Notes: generated by a model from the letters alone, not told the origin. A stretch of 9,712 nucleotides of DNA from PRO6 sp049646625 (GCA_049646625.1 JBARWE010000273.1:1-9712), one strand, 5' to 3'. Positions 1 to 8,829 are shown, numbered from the stretch's first letter. Program-made: numbers and translations.

Positions 1-1
1 C

Positions 2-1399
2 GCCTCGCGGGCGCTGGTGCCGGTAGCGATCCCGCTCACGGCGATCCGCGACACGCTCGACGCTGCCGCACCCCGCGATTTCGCCGGCAAGGGCCAGAAC
101 CCGGCGCCGCAGCTTCTGAGCCAGACCGATATCGACTGGCGCGCCGCGCGCGGCGCCATCACGGCCAGCGGCGGCAACAACGTGCTGACGCTGGCGACAC
201 CGCTCACCGGCACCCTTGCCGTGCGGGGCGAACTGTCCACCGCGACGCAGGATGCGATCGGCGGCATGCTCGGGCAACTGCTCGGCACCGACACCGCCAA
301 GCGGATCGGCGGCATCAACATCAAGAACGTCAACGCCAACGCCGATATCCGCGGCAACGTCACCGTCACGGCGCGGCCGCAACTCGCCGCCAACTGGCGG
401 ATCGTGCCGAACCTCGTGGCCGCGATCGATCTCGGCAATACCGCGCTATCGGTCGGCGGCATCCGCATCAGCGTGCCGGGCGAGGTCAAGCCGGTGATCG
501 ACAACGCCGTCAACGAGCAGCTTGCGCGGCTCGAACAGCGGCTGCGCAACGACCCGATCATCGAACAGACCGCCCGCCACGAATGGGCCAGGATGTGCCG
601 CTCGATCCCGTTGCAGGGCGAAGGGCTGCCGCCGCTGTGGCTTGAATTCAGGCCGGTCAAGGCGATCGCCGCGCAGCCGGTCATCGACGCCGCGGCCGTC
701 ACCCTGCTGGTCGGCGTCGAGGCGGAAAGCCGCGTCACCCCGGCCGAGACCAAGCCCGACTGCCCGTTTCCGGCGACTGTTTCGCTGACCGACGGCAAGG
801 ACGCCGGGCGGATCGCCATCGGGGTGCCGATCGACCTGCCGTTCACCGCGCTCAACGCCCTGCTCGATGCCCAGCTCAAGAACAAGACGTTTCCCGACGA
901 CGGCTCCGGCGCAGTCGCGGTGACGGTCAAAAGCGCCAAGATCACCCCTTCCGGCCAGCGCCTCTTGATCTCGCTCGCGGTGGATGCCACCGAGAAGAGC
1001 TTCTTCGGCTTCGGCGCCGGCGCCACCGTGCATATCTGGGGCAAGCCGGTGCTCGACGCGCAGAAGCAGATTCTGCGGCTCGCCGATCTCGAACTTGCCG
1101 TCGAATCGGAGGCGGCCTTCGGCCTGCTCGGCGCCGCCGCGCGCGCCGCCCTGCCCTACCTGCAGCGCACGCTTGCCGAGAAAGCGGTGATCGATCTGAA
1201 GCCGTTCGCCGCCGACGCGCAAAAGAAAATCGCCGCGGCGCTAGCCGATGCCCGCGGCAAGGCCGAGGGCGTGACCATCGAGGCGCATGTCACCGGCCTC
1301 AAGCTGGCCGGCATCGCCTTCGACGCTGCGACCCTCAGGGTGATCGCCGAGGCCAACGCCACCGCTCGCGCCACGGTGACACGGCTGCCGGCGCTGTAA
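2..1399 (+). CDS. DUF4403 family protein, 5'-truncated by the window edge
   Basis: Open from the first in-frame codon at position 2 to a TAA at 1397-1399, so the start lies upstream of the window. A GTG at 17 is possible on paper, but the preceding in-frame residues (ASRAL) run directly into VPVAIPL, which resembles the opening beta-strand of DUF4403 proteins, so the gene most likely continues leftward into a signal peptide or lipoprotein leader. The visible part is about 465 residues, close to full family length. It reads as two similar halves with many alternating hydrophobic strands, for example TLAVRGEL and LLISLAVDA, and no recognisable catalytic motif. It ends in an alanine-rich strand (VIAEANATARATV). 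DUF4403 proteins are exported and of unknown function. Family assignment is from memory of the pattern, not from a search. No partner gene is evident; the next gene starts 110 bases downstream. Confidence 0.72.
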   Translation, partial: ASRALVPVAIPLTAIRDTLDAAAPRDFAGKGQNPAPQLLSQTDIDWRAARGAITASGGNNVLTLATPLTGTLAVRGELSTATQDAIGGMLGQLLGTDTAKRIGGINIKNVNANADIRGNVTVTARPQLAANWRIVPNLVAAIDLGNTALSVGGIRISVPGEVKPVIDNAVNEQLARLEQRLRNDPIIEQTARHEWARMCRSIPLQGEGLPPLWLEFRPVKAIAAQPVIDAAAVTLLVGVEAESRVTPAETKPDCPFPATVSLTDGKDAGRIAIGVPIDLPFTALNALLDAQLKNKTFPDDGSGAVAVTVKSAKITPSGQRLLISLAVDATEKSFFGFGAGATVHIWGKPVLDAQKQILRLADLELAVESEAAFGLLGAAARAALPYLQRTLAEKAVIDLKPFAADAQKKIAAALADARGKAEGVTIEAHVTGLKLAGIAFDAATLRVIAEANATARATVTRLPAL

Positions 1400-1508
1400 C
1401 GGCGGCGCCGCCGCCTTGCCTGCCGCGCGCGAACGCGGGATAGTTTGCGCCCGTGGCGCAGGCGCATTCGCCCCATCGCCCTGATCACGCCCGCCGGGAG
1501 ACCTTCGC

Positions 1509-2753
1509 ATGACGGCGATCGCCACCACCCTGTTCGGCCTGTTCGCCGGGGCGCTGTCCTTGGCCGTTTCGTTGGTGGTTTCCTTGGTGGTTACCACCGC
1601 TCCCGCGCTGGCGCAGATCTCCGACGACGTGGTCAAGCTCGGCGTGCTCACCGACATGTCGGGCGTCCATGCCGAAGCCGCCGGCAAGGGGTCGCTTGTG
1701 GCCGTCGAGATGGCGGTGGCCGACTATGGCGGCACGGTAAAGGGCAAGCCGATCAAGGTGATCTCCGCCGACCACCAGAACAAGCCGGATGTCGGCGTCG
1801 GCATCGCCCGCACCTGGTTCGACAACGAGGAGGTGGATGTCGTGCTCGACGTGCCGGCCTCGGCGGTCGCGCTCGCCATGCAGGATCTGGCGCGCGAAAA
1901 GAACCGGCTGCTCATCGTTTCCGGCGCCGGCAGCGCCGACCTGACCGGCAGGGCCTGCTCGCCGAACGGCATCCACTGGACCTATGACAGCTATGCGCTG
2001 GCCCATGCGGCGGGCCGCGCCGCGGTGCGCGCCGGCGACGATACATGGTTCATCATCGCCGCCGACGATGATGCCGGCCACGCACTGCAGCGCGACGCCA
2101 CCGAAGCGGTCAAGGCGAACGGCGGCGAGGTGATCGGCGCGGCGCGCCATCCGGCCAACACCTCCGACTTCTCCGCCCTGCTGTCGCAGGCGCAGGCGTC
2201 GAAAGCGAAGGTGGTGGCGCTCGCCGATAGCGACGGCGACACCCTGGCGGCAATCCGGCAGGCCGCCGAATCCGGCCTCGCCCGCGGCGGCCAGAAGCTG
2301 CTCGCGCTGGCGATGCAACTGACCGACGCGCACGCCATCGGCCTCAAGACCGGGCGCGGCCTGTTGGTGATCGACGGCTTCTACTGGGACATGAATGACG
2401 GCAGCCGGGCCTTCGCCAAGACATTCTTCGACAGAACCGGCCGCATGCCGACGATGATTCAGGCCGGGCTGTACTCGGCGACGCTGCATTACCTGAAGGC
2501 GATCGACCAGAGTGGCACCGACGAGGCGAAAAAGGTCATCGCGCAGATGAAGGCCACCCCGGTCAACGACTTCTTCGCGCAGAACGGCAAGGTGCGCGAC
2601 GACGGCCGGATGGTCCATGATATGTATCTGTTCGAGATGAAGTCGCCGGAAGAATCCAACAACGAATGGGATCTCTACAAGCTGCTCGCCACCGTTCCGG
2701 GTGACGACGCCTATCGCCCGCTCGACCAGGGCGGCTGCCCGCTTGCGCGCTGA
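1509..2753 (+). CDS. Periplasmic solute-binding protein of ABC transporter, branched-chain amino acid (Peripla_BP_6) type
   Basis: A 414-residue protein of normal length for LivK-like binding proteins. Residues 1-35 form a signal peptide with a long hydrophobic core and an ALA|QIS cleavage site. The mature part opens with VKLGVLTDMSG, the typical first strand and loop of type I periplasmic binding folds, followed by KGKPIKVISADHQNKPDVG, the DVVLDVPASAVA ligand-pocket region, and CSPNGIHWTYD near residues 153-163. The start is supported by GGGAG at 1496-1500, eight bases before the ATG. It should bind an amino acid, amide, urea-like or aromatic acid ligand in the periplasm and hand it to a Liv-type permease, but no permease or ATPase gene lies next to it, so it is an orphan here and the ligand cannot be told. 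The family is heavily expanded in Bradyrhizobium relatives. The signal-peptide core contains a 12-base tandem duplication, listed separately. Confidence 0.93.
   Translation: MTAIATTLFGLFAGALSLAVSLVVSLVVTTAPALAQISDDVVKLGVLTDMSGVHAEAAGKGSLVAVEMAVADYGGTVKGKPIKVISADHQNKPDVGVGIARTWFDNEEVDVVLDVPASAVALAMQDLAREKNRLLIVSGAGSADLTGRACSPNGIHWTYDSYALAHAAGRAAVRAGDDTWFIIAADDDAGHALQRDATEAVKANGGEVIGAARHPANTSDFSALLSQAQASKAKVVALADSDGDTLAAIRQAAESGLARGGQKLLALAMQLTDAHAIGLKTGRGLLVIDGFYWDMNDGSRAFAKTFFDRTGRMPTMIQAGLYSATLHYLKAIDQSGTDEAKKVIAQMKATPVNDFFAQNGKVRDDGRMVHDMYLFEMKSPEESNNEWDLYKLLATVPGDDAYRPLDQGGCPLAR
1569..1592 (+). repeat. Imperfect 12-base tandem repeat in a signal-peptide core
   Basis: TCGTTGGTGGTT (1569-1580) is followed directly by TCCTTGGTGGTT (1581-1592), differing at one base. 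It is out of register with codons by a constant offset, so it encodes the repeated hydrophobic SLVVSLVV stretch of the signal peptide. A 12-base change keeps the frame and would only lengthen or shorten the hydrophobic core by four residues. It looks like a recent slippage duplication. Confidence 0.8.
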
Positions 2754-2837
2754 CCGCCGGATTGGAACCCGCGCAGCCACAAAATGGCGCGATTTGCGCC
2801 GCAAAGGGGCGGACCAAACAGGGCCAGGGTCGTCATC

Positions 2838-3335
2838 ATGAAATCCGTCGCGATCGCCGCCGCTGCTGCCGCCACCGCGCTGCTGCTGCCCGCCTTGGCG
2901 CAGGCCCAGCACAAGATCGGCCGCGAGCATTATCGCGAGATGGTGCTGCGCTACGCCGCCGAGAACAACCTGCCGGAAGCGCTGGTGCATCGCGTCATCA
3001 TGCGCGAGAGCAAATACCAGCCGCACCTGACCGGCAAGGGTGGTGCGCTCGGCATGATGCAGATCAAGCTCGCGACCGCCCGCGGCGTCGGCTACACCGG
3101 CACCGCGCAGGGCCTCTACGACCCTGAAACCAATGTCAAATATGCCACCCGCTACCTCGCCGGCGCCTATCGCACCGCGCACGGCAATCACGACCTCGCG
3201 GTGCGCTACTACGCCGCCGGCTACTATTACGCCGCCAAGCGGCAGGGCCTGTTGCAGGGCGGCAAGGCGCGCCGCGCCATGGCACGCGCCGATACCCGCG
3301 CGTTACCGCCGCCGCTGTCGCTCACGCCCGAGTGA
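2838..3335 (+). CDS. Small exported lytic transglycosylase (SLT domain)
   Basis: A 165-residue protein that should cleave the MurNAc-GlcNAc bond of peptidoglycan in the periplasm. The ATG at 2838 is preferred over one at 2784 because it begins a clear signal peptide (MKSVAIAAAA onward, cleavage about AQA|Q at residue 23) and has AGGG at 2826-2829 before it; the longer version would place 18 arginine-rich residues ahead of the signal. The SLT motifs are in order: MRESKYQPH with the likely catalytic Glu57, GALGMMQIK at 69-77 (family GLMQI), YDPETNVKYATRYL at 94-107 (family NI..G..YL), and YYAAGYYY at 124-131 (family AYNAG). It contains only the catalytic domain plus a short proline-rich tail, with no LysM or other wall-binding module. 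Small enzymes of this type often serve envelope-spanning machines, but no such genes are nearby, so a general housekeeping role is equally possible. Confidence 0.92.
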   Translation: MKSVAIAAAAAATALLLPALAQAQHKIGREHYREMVLRYAAENNLPEALVHRVIMRESKYQPHLTGKGGALGMMQIKLATARGVGYTGTAQGLYDPETNVKYATRYLAGAYRTAHGNHDLAVRYYAAGYYYAAKRQGLLQGGKARRAMARADTRALPPPLSLTPE

Positions 3336-3349
3336 CGGCCCGACAAGCG

Positions 3350-3377
3350 TTGACATAACTACGCTTGCGCTTACATT
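3350..3377 (+). promoter_or_regulatory. Predicted sigma-70-type promoter of the thi operon
   Basis: A perfect -35 box TTGACA (3350-3355) is followed after 16 bases by TACATT (3372-3377), a four-of-six match to the -10 box. Transcription would start near 3383-3385, exactly where the first paired base of the riboswitch lies (3385). This agreement between an independent promoter match and the riboswitch edge is the best support. The promoter begins 15 bases after the stop of the preceding gene, so the thi genes need not be read from upstream. Confidence 0.7.
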
Positions 3378-3384
3378 AGCTGAC

Positions 3385-3495
3385 GTTCCGAGGGGGGCTC
3401 CGGGAGGAGCTGAGAGTCTGCATCTTCGCCATCGTTTTGGATGCGAAACCGCAGTGACCCTTTGAACCTGATCCGGGTTATGCCGGCGAAGGGAC
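3385..3495 (+). promoter_or_regulatory. TPP riboswitch (THI box) controlling thiOSGEC
   Basis: The conserved elements of the TPP aptamer are all present. P1 pairs GTTCC (3385-3389) with GGGAC (3491-3495). P2 pairs the G-run near 3392-3396 with ACCC (3457-3460). P3 is the hairpin GCTCC (3397-3401), GGGA loop, GGAGC (3406-3410). It is followed by the pyrimidine-sensing CTGAGA (3410-3415). The pyrophosphate-sensing arm has GAACCTGATC (3464-3473), with P5 formed by CCGG (3473-3476) and CCGG (3483-3486) around GTTATG. An extra stem lies at about 3418-3454. There is no U-rich terminator after the aptamer. Instead AGGGA (3490-3494), the likely Shine-Dalgarno of thiO, is the 3' strand of P1, five bases before the ATG. 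High TPP should therefore stabilise P1 and block ribosome binding. Confidence 0.97.
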
Positions 3496-3499
3496 AGGG

Positions 3500-4558
3500 A
3501 TGGTTTTACGCTCCTCATTTCCATTGCGCATGGACTCCGATGTCGCCGACGGGCGCGCGGCCAAGGCTGTTCCGATCACCGTGATCGGCGCTGGCGTCGC
3601 CGGCGCCTGGCACGCGCTGTTATTCGCCAAGGCCGGCCACCCGGTCACGCTGCACGAGCGCGGCGACCGCCAATTGACGCAATCGACCGGCTTCCATGCC
3701 GGCGGCATGCTGGCGCCCTGGTGCGAAGGCGAGGAGTCCGAGCCGGTCATCACCCGGCTCGGCACCCGCTCGCTCGACCTGTGGCGCCGCGAATTGCCGG
3801 ACACCCCGTTCCACGGCTCGCTGGTGGTGACGCATCCACGCGACCGCGCCGACTTCGATCGCCTCGCCCGCCAGACCGAGGGTTTCGAGCGCGTCGATGC
3901 CGCCGGCATCGCCGCGCTTGAGCCGGCGCTCGACGGCCGCTTCCACGAAGGCCTGTTCTTTCCCGGCGAAGGCCATGTCGAGCCGCGCCGCGTGCTGCCG
4001 GCACTGCACGCCCGGCTCGAAGCCGCAGGCGCCACCATCCACTTCAATTCCACGCTCGACCCGTGCGACGCCGAGGGTCTGGTGATCGACTGCCGCGGCC
4101 TTGCCGCACGCGACACCGTGCCCGACCTGCGCGGCGTCAAGGGCGAGATGGCAATCATCGAAACGCCCGAGGTCAGCCTGACGCGCCCGGTGCGCCTGGT
4201 GCATCCGCGCTGGCCGATCTACATCATCCCGCGCGGCGACGGCCGCTTCATGATCGGCGCCACCGCGATCGAGAGCGAGGATTACGGCGTCAGCGTGCGG
4301 TCGGCGCTCGAACTATTGAGCGCGGCCTATGCGGTGCATCCGGCTTTCGGGGAGGCGCGGATTCTCGAACTCGGCGCCAACCTGCGCCCGGCGCTGCCCG
4401 ACAACCTGCCGCGCATCGCCATCAGCCGCGACCGCCGCACCATCTCCGTCAACGGCCTGTTCCGCCACGGCTTCCTGCTGGCGCCGGCGCTCGCCGAACT
4501 GACGCTGAACTATGTGACGCGCGGCTCGATCGACAACGAGGTGATGCAATGCGGGTAA
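3500..4558 (+). CDS. thiO: Glycine oxidase ThiO, FAD-dependent
   Basis: A cytoplasmic flavoenzyme of the DAO family that oxidises glycine to dehydroglycine (iminoacetate), which ThiG uses to build the thiazole of thiamin. It takes the place of the ThiH radical enzyme and needs oxygen. The FAD site is clear: VIGAGVAGAW with GxGxxG at residues 30-35, and the acidic end of the second strand at Glu53 (LHERG). STGFHAGGMLAPW (62-74), YIIPRGDGRFMIGAT (about 241-255) and NGLFRHGFLLAPALAE near the C terminus are typical of ThiO. The 352-residue length is normal. The ATG at 3500 follows the riboswitch Shine-Dalgarno by five bases. An ATG at 3530 would give 342 residues and start nearer the Rossmann strand, but has no good ribosome site of its own. 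The 3' end overlaps thiS by 10 bases. Confidence 0.96.
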   Translation: MVLRSSFPLRMDSDVADGRAAKAVPITVIGAGVAGAWHALLFAKAGHPVTLHERGDRQLTQSTGFHAGGMLAPWCEGEESEPVITRLGTRSLDLWRRELPDTPFHGSLVVTHPRDRADFDRLARQTEGFERVDAAGIAALEPALDGRFHEGLFFPGEGHVEPRRVLPALHARLEAAGATIHFNSTLDPCDAEGLVIDCRGLAARDTVPDLRGVKGEMAIIETPEVSLTRPVRLVHPRWPIYIIPRGDGRFMIGATAIESEDYGVSVRSALELLSAAYAVHPAFGEARILELGANLRPALPDNLPRIAISRDRRTISVNGLFRHGFLLAPALAELTLNYVTRGSIDNEVMQCG

Positions 4559-4746
4559 CGGTCAACGGCGAACGCAGGGAGATCGCCGCGACGCGCATCG
4601 ACGCGCTGCTGCGCGAACTCGCCTACGAGGGCGAGCATTTCGCCGTCGCCGTCAATTTCGACGTGGTGCCGCGCGCGCAGTGGGCCGACGCCACGCTCAA
4701 GGCCGGCGACGAGATCGAGATCATTTCGCCACGGCAGGGCGGGTGA
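4549..4746 (+). CDS. thiS: Sulfur carrier protein ThiS
   Basis: A 65-residue ubiquitin-fold protein whose C-terminal glycine is adenylated and converted to a thiocarboxylate that donates sulfur to ThiG. It starts MRVTVNGERREI, the usual first beta-strand, has GDEIEIISP near the end, and finishes in the diagnostic Gly-Gly (residues 64-65) directly before the TGA. The ATG at 4549 lies inside the end of thiO in another frame (10-base overlap), which suggests translational coupling so that ThiS is made with ThiO. The frame is open far upstream through thiO, but only the 4549 start gives a normal ThiS. The activating enzyme ThiF is not in the window. Confidence 0.96.
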   Translation: MRVTVNGERREIAATRIDALLRELAYEGEHFAVAVNFDVVPRAQWADATLKAGDEIEIISPRQGG

Positions 4747-4795
4747 GCGCATGATCCCGAAAAGTGGGTACCGGTTTTCGGATCAGATCATGCGC
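4747..4795. repeat. Palindromic intergenic repeat between thiS and thiG
   Basis: Arm GCGCATGATC (4747-4756) pairs perfectly with GATCATGCGC (4786-4795), and the inner CCGAAAA (4757-4763) pairs perfectly with TTTTCGG (4775-4781). Only a four-base bulge (ATCA, 4782-4785) interrupts one side, and the 11-base loop contains GGTACC. The RNA would form a 17-bp hairpin immediately after the thiS stop. From memory, close variants of the pattern GCATGATC..CGAAAA..TTTTCGG..GATCATGC occur many times between genes in Bradyrhizobium-type genomes; copy number in this genome cannot be seen here. The rest of the thiS-thiG gap (4796-4860) holds only the thiG ribosome site. Confidence 0.85.
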
Positions 4796-4860
4796 AACAG
4801 AACAACGCATGATGTCCGCGCCGGCTTTACGGGCATGACGAAGAGGTAAGAGACCCTGCC

Positions 4861-5649
4861 ATGAGCACAGTGAAATTCTACGATCGCGAATTCACCTCGC
4901 GCCTCCTGATTGGCACGGCGCGCTATCCCTCGCCGAAGATCATGCAGGACGCCATCCGTGCCGCGAAAAGCCAGATCGTCACCGTCTCGGTGCGGCGCGA
5001 GAGCGCCGGCGGCAAGGCCGGCTCCGCGTTCTGGTCGCTGATCCGCGAACTGGATGTCACTGTGCTGCCGAACACCGCCGGCTGCAAAAGCGTGCGCGAG
5101 GCGGTGACCACGGCGAAACTGGCGCGCGAACTGTTCGGCACCCCATGGATCAAGCTCGAAGTGATCGCCGACGACGAAACGCTGCAGCCCGATGTCGTCG
5201 GCCTGGTCGAGGCGGCGGCGATCCTGGTCAAGGACGGCTTCGAGGTGTTTCCCTACACCACCGAGGACCTGAGCGTCGCCGAGCGCCTGGTCGCGGCCGG
5301 CTGCCGCGTGGTGATGCCGTGGGCGGCGCCGATCGGCTCGGCGCGCGGTATCGTCAACCGCAATGCGCTGCAACTCATGCGCCAGCGCCTGCCGGACATC
5401 GCGCTGGTGGTCGATGCCGGGCTTGGCGCGCCATCGCACGCCGCGCAGGCGATGGAGCTTGGCTTCGACGCGGTGCTGCTCAACACTGCGGTGTCGCAGG
5501 CCGCCGATCCGGTGACGATGGCCGGCGCGTTCCGGCTCGCCGTCGAGGCCGGGCGCAACGGCTTCAAGGCCGGCCTGATGGGCGCCCGCGAGTTCGCTTC
5601 CCCCTCCACTCCAGTCGTCGGGACCCCGTTCTGGCATGCCGTATCCTGA
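4861..5649 (+). CDS. thiG: Thiazole synthase ThiG
   Basis: A 262-residue TIM-barrel enzyme that condenses 1-deoxy-D-xylulose 5-phosphate, dehydroglycine from ThiO and sulfur from ThiS thiocarboxylate into the carboxythiazole phosphate. Visible motifs are FTSRLLIGTARYPS (11-24), VTVSVRRES (40-48), LPNTAGC (69-75), and WIKLEVIADD, where Lys98 is the Schiff-base lysine of the family. VMPWAAPIGSARGI and VVDAGLGAPSHAAQAMELGFDAVLLNTAV sit in the phosphate-binding half of the barrel in the usual order. The ATG at 4861 has AAGAG at 4848-4852, eight bases upstream. It is separated from thiS by 114 bases holding a hairpin repeat, so its expression may be tuned apart from thiOS. The last 14 bases overlap thiE. 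Confidence 0.98.
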   Translation: MSTVKFYDREFTSRLLIGTARYPSPKIMQDAIRAAKSQIVTVSVRRESAGGKAGSAFWSLIRELDVTVLPNTAGCKSVREAVTTAKLARELFGTPWIKLEVIADDETLQPDVVGLVEAAAILVKDGFEVFPYTTEDLSVAERLVAAGCRVVMPWAAPIGSARGIVNRNALQLMRQRLPDIALVVDAGLGAPSHAAQAMELGFDAVLLNTAVSQAADPVTMAGAFRLAVEAGRNGFKAGLMGAREFASPSTPVVGTPFWHAVS

Positions 5650-6244
5650 TCCGTTCTATCCCGTCATCGACAGCCTCGCCTGGCTGAAGCGCCTGACGCA
5701 GCTCGGCGTCGGCACGGTGCAGCTGCGCGCCAAGAACCTCGACGCAGACGGCGCGCGCGCGCTGGTGCGCGAGGCGCTTCGCCTGACGCGCGGCAGCGCG
5801 ACAAAACTCGTCGTCAACGACTACTGGCAGGCGGCGATCGACGAGGGCGCGGCCCACCTTCATCTCGGGCAGGAGGATTTGGCCGACGCCGACATCGCCG
5901 CGATCCGCAAGGCGGGGCTGACGCTCGGGCTGTCGACCCACGACGACATCGAACTCGACAATGCGCTGCGCCATGCACCCGACTATGTCGCGCTCGGCCC
6001 GATCTTCTTCACCACGCTGAAGGCGATGCGCTTTGCGCCGCAAGGGGTGCCGAAGATCACCGAATGGAAGAAGCGCGTCGGCGCCATCCCGCTGGTCGCC
6101 ATCGGCGGCATCAAGCTGGAGCACGCCGACGAGGTATTCGCGGCTGGCGCGGACTCCATCGCGGTGGTCAGCGACGTGACGCAGCATCCCGACCCGGACG
6201 CGCGGGTGCGCGCCTGGCTCGACCGCACCAACGAAACCGTGTGA
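5636..6244 (+). CDS. thiE: Thiamin-phosphate synthase ThiE
   Basis: A 202-residue TIM-barrel enzyme that joins HMP pyrophosphate and thiazole phosphate to give thiamin monophosphate and pyrophosphate. Motifs in order are VQLRAK (28-33), VVNDYW (59-64), HLGQEDL (76-82), GLSTHDD (98-104), GPIFFTTLKAM (121-131), LVAIGGI (153-159) and IAVVSDV (175-181). The diphosphate loop reads GPIFFTTLK rather than the common GPIFPTxTK; I believe this is the alphaproteobacterial form of ThiE rather than damage. The ATG at 5636 lies inside thiG (14-base overlap) with only a weak GGGA upstream, so translation probably depends on ribosomes finishing thiG. No longer start is plausible, because the N terminus already precedes the first barrel strand closely. 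Confidence 0.95.
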   Translation: MPYPDPFYPVIDSLAWLKRLTQLGVGTVQLRAKNLDADGARALVREALRLTRGSATKLVVNDYWQAAIDEGAAHLHLGQEDLADADIAAIRKAGLTLGLSTHDDIELDNALRHAPDYVALGPIFFTTLKAMRFAPQGVPKITEWKKRVGAIPLVAIGGIKLEHADEVFAAGADSIAVVSDVTQHPDPDARVRAWLDRTNETV

Positions 6245-6272
6245 GGCATCACGACCTCGACAGGAGGACGCC

Positions 6273-8213
<1,941 letters not shown>

Positions 8214-8239
8214 GCGCACTGCCCGAACCGCAATGCAGA

Positions 8240-8272
8240 AACGCCCGCGCAGTCGCGCGGGCGTTATCGTTT
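8240..8272. terminator. Hairpin terminator between convergent thiC and bfr
   Basis: AACGCCCGCGC (8240-8250) and GCGCGGGCGTT (8255-8265) form a perfect 11-bp GC-rich stem with the loop AGTC, followed on the plus strand by ATCGTTT (8266-8272). It starts 27 bases after the thiC stop and ends 24 bases before the bfr stop on the other strand, so it probably ends transcription from both sides. The T-tracts are short and interrupted on both strands, so termination may be incomplete or partly Rho-assisted. Confidence 0.85.
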
Positions 8273-8288
8273 CACCGGTAGCGAGCGA

Positions 8289-8768
8289 TCAGTCGTCGAG
8301 GCTGCCGATATGGCGCTGCGAGTACAGTTCGACGCCGATCTTGCCGACCAGATCAATCTGGGTTTCGAGGAAATCGATGTGACCTTCCTCGTCCTTCATC
8401 AGATCCTCGAACAGATCCTTGCTGACGTAGTCCTTGACCTCGCGGCAGTACGTCGCCGCCTCTTCATAGAGCGCACGCGCCGAATATTCCGCCTGCAGGT
8501 CGCAGTCCAGAATCTCCTTGACGGTCTGGCCGATCCGCAGCGGATCGAGCACCTGCATGTTGGGGAAGCCGTCGAGGAAAATGATGCGATCGACCAGCTT
8601 GTCGGCGTGCTGCATTTCCTCGATCGATTCCTTGCGCCAGGTCTTGGCGAGGTCCTTCAGGCCCCAGTCGTCGAGCAGGCGATAGTGCAGCCAGTACTGA
8701 TTGACCGCGGTCAGTTCGCTGCGCAGCGCCTTGTTGAGATAATCGATGACCTTCGCATCACCCTTCAT
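8289..8768 (-). CDS. bfr: Bacterioferritin (heme-containing iron storage protein)
   Basis: A 159-residue four-helix subunit that assembles into a 24-mer cage, oxidises Fe(II) at a di-iron site and stores ferric mineral in the cytoplasm. All ferroxidase ligands are in canonical positions: Glu18, Glu51, His54, Glu94, Glu127 and His130. Met52, the heme ligand shared between two subunits, is also present, so this is a true heme bacterioferritin. The start at 8768 gives MKGDAKVIDYLNKAL, the standard N terminus, with AGGAG seven bases upstream (complement of 8776-8780). A longer in-frame start at 8816 adds 16 unlike residues and is rejected. bfd lies upstream on the same strand, 199 bases away, and the gap carries an Irr-like operator, so bfr probably has its own promoter besides any read-through from bfd. 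Confidence 0.98.
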   Translation of the reverse strand: MKGDAKVIDYLNKALRSELTAVNQYWLHYRLLDDWGLKDLAKTWRKESIEEMQHADKLVDRIIFLDGFPNMQVLDPLRIGQTVKEILDCDLQAEYSARALYEEAATYCREVKDYVSKDLFEDLMKDEEGHIDFLETQIDLVGKIGVELYSQRHIGSLDD

Positions 8769-8829
8769 CGTCTGACTCCTTATACCGGCCGCGCAGGGAG
8801 CAAGGCGGCCAGCCATTCATATTGAACCG

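Noticed and set aside
1401..1412. GGCGGCGCCGCC palindrome just after the DUF4403 stop as a terminator
   Set aside because: It has no loop bases and no T-run afterwards. In such GC-rich DNA this is likely chance.
2786..2800. GGCGC-GATTT-GCGCC hairpin after the binding-protein gene as a terminator
   Set aside because: Only five base pairs and followed by GCAAAGG rather than a T-tract.
1485..3191. A 568-codon open frame on the minus strand opposite the binding-protein and transglycosylase genes
   Set aside because: It is a shadow produced by high GC and strong codon bias; its translation is rich in Arg, Gly, Val and His without domain features, while the plus strand encodes two clear proteins with signal peptides.
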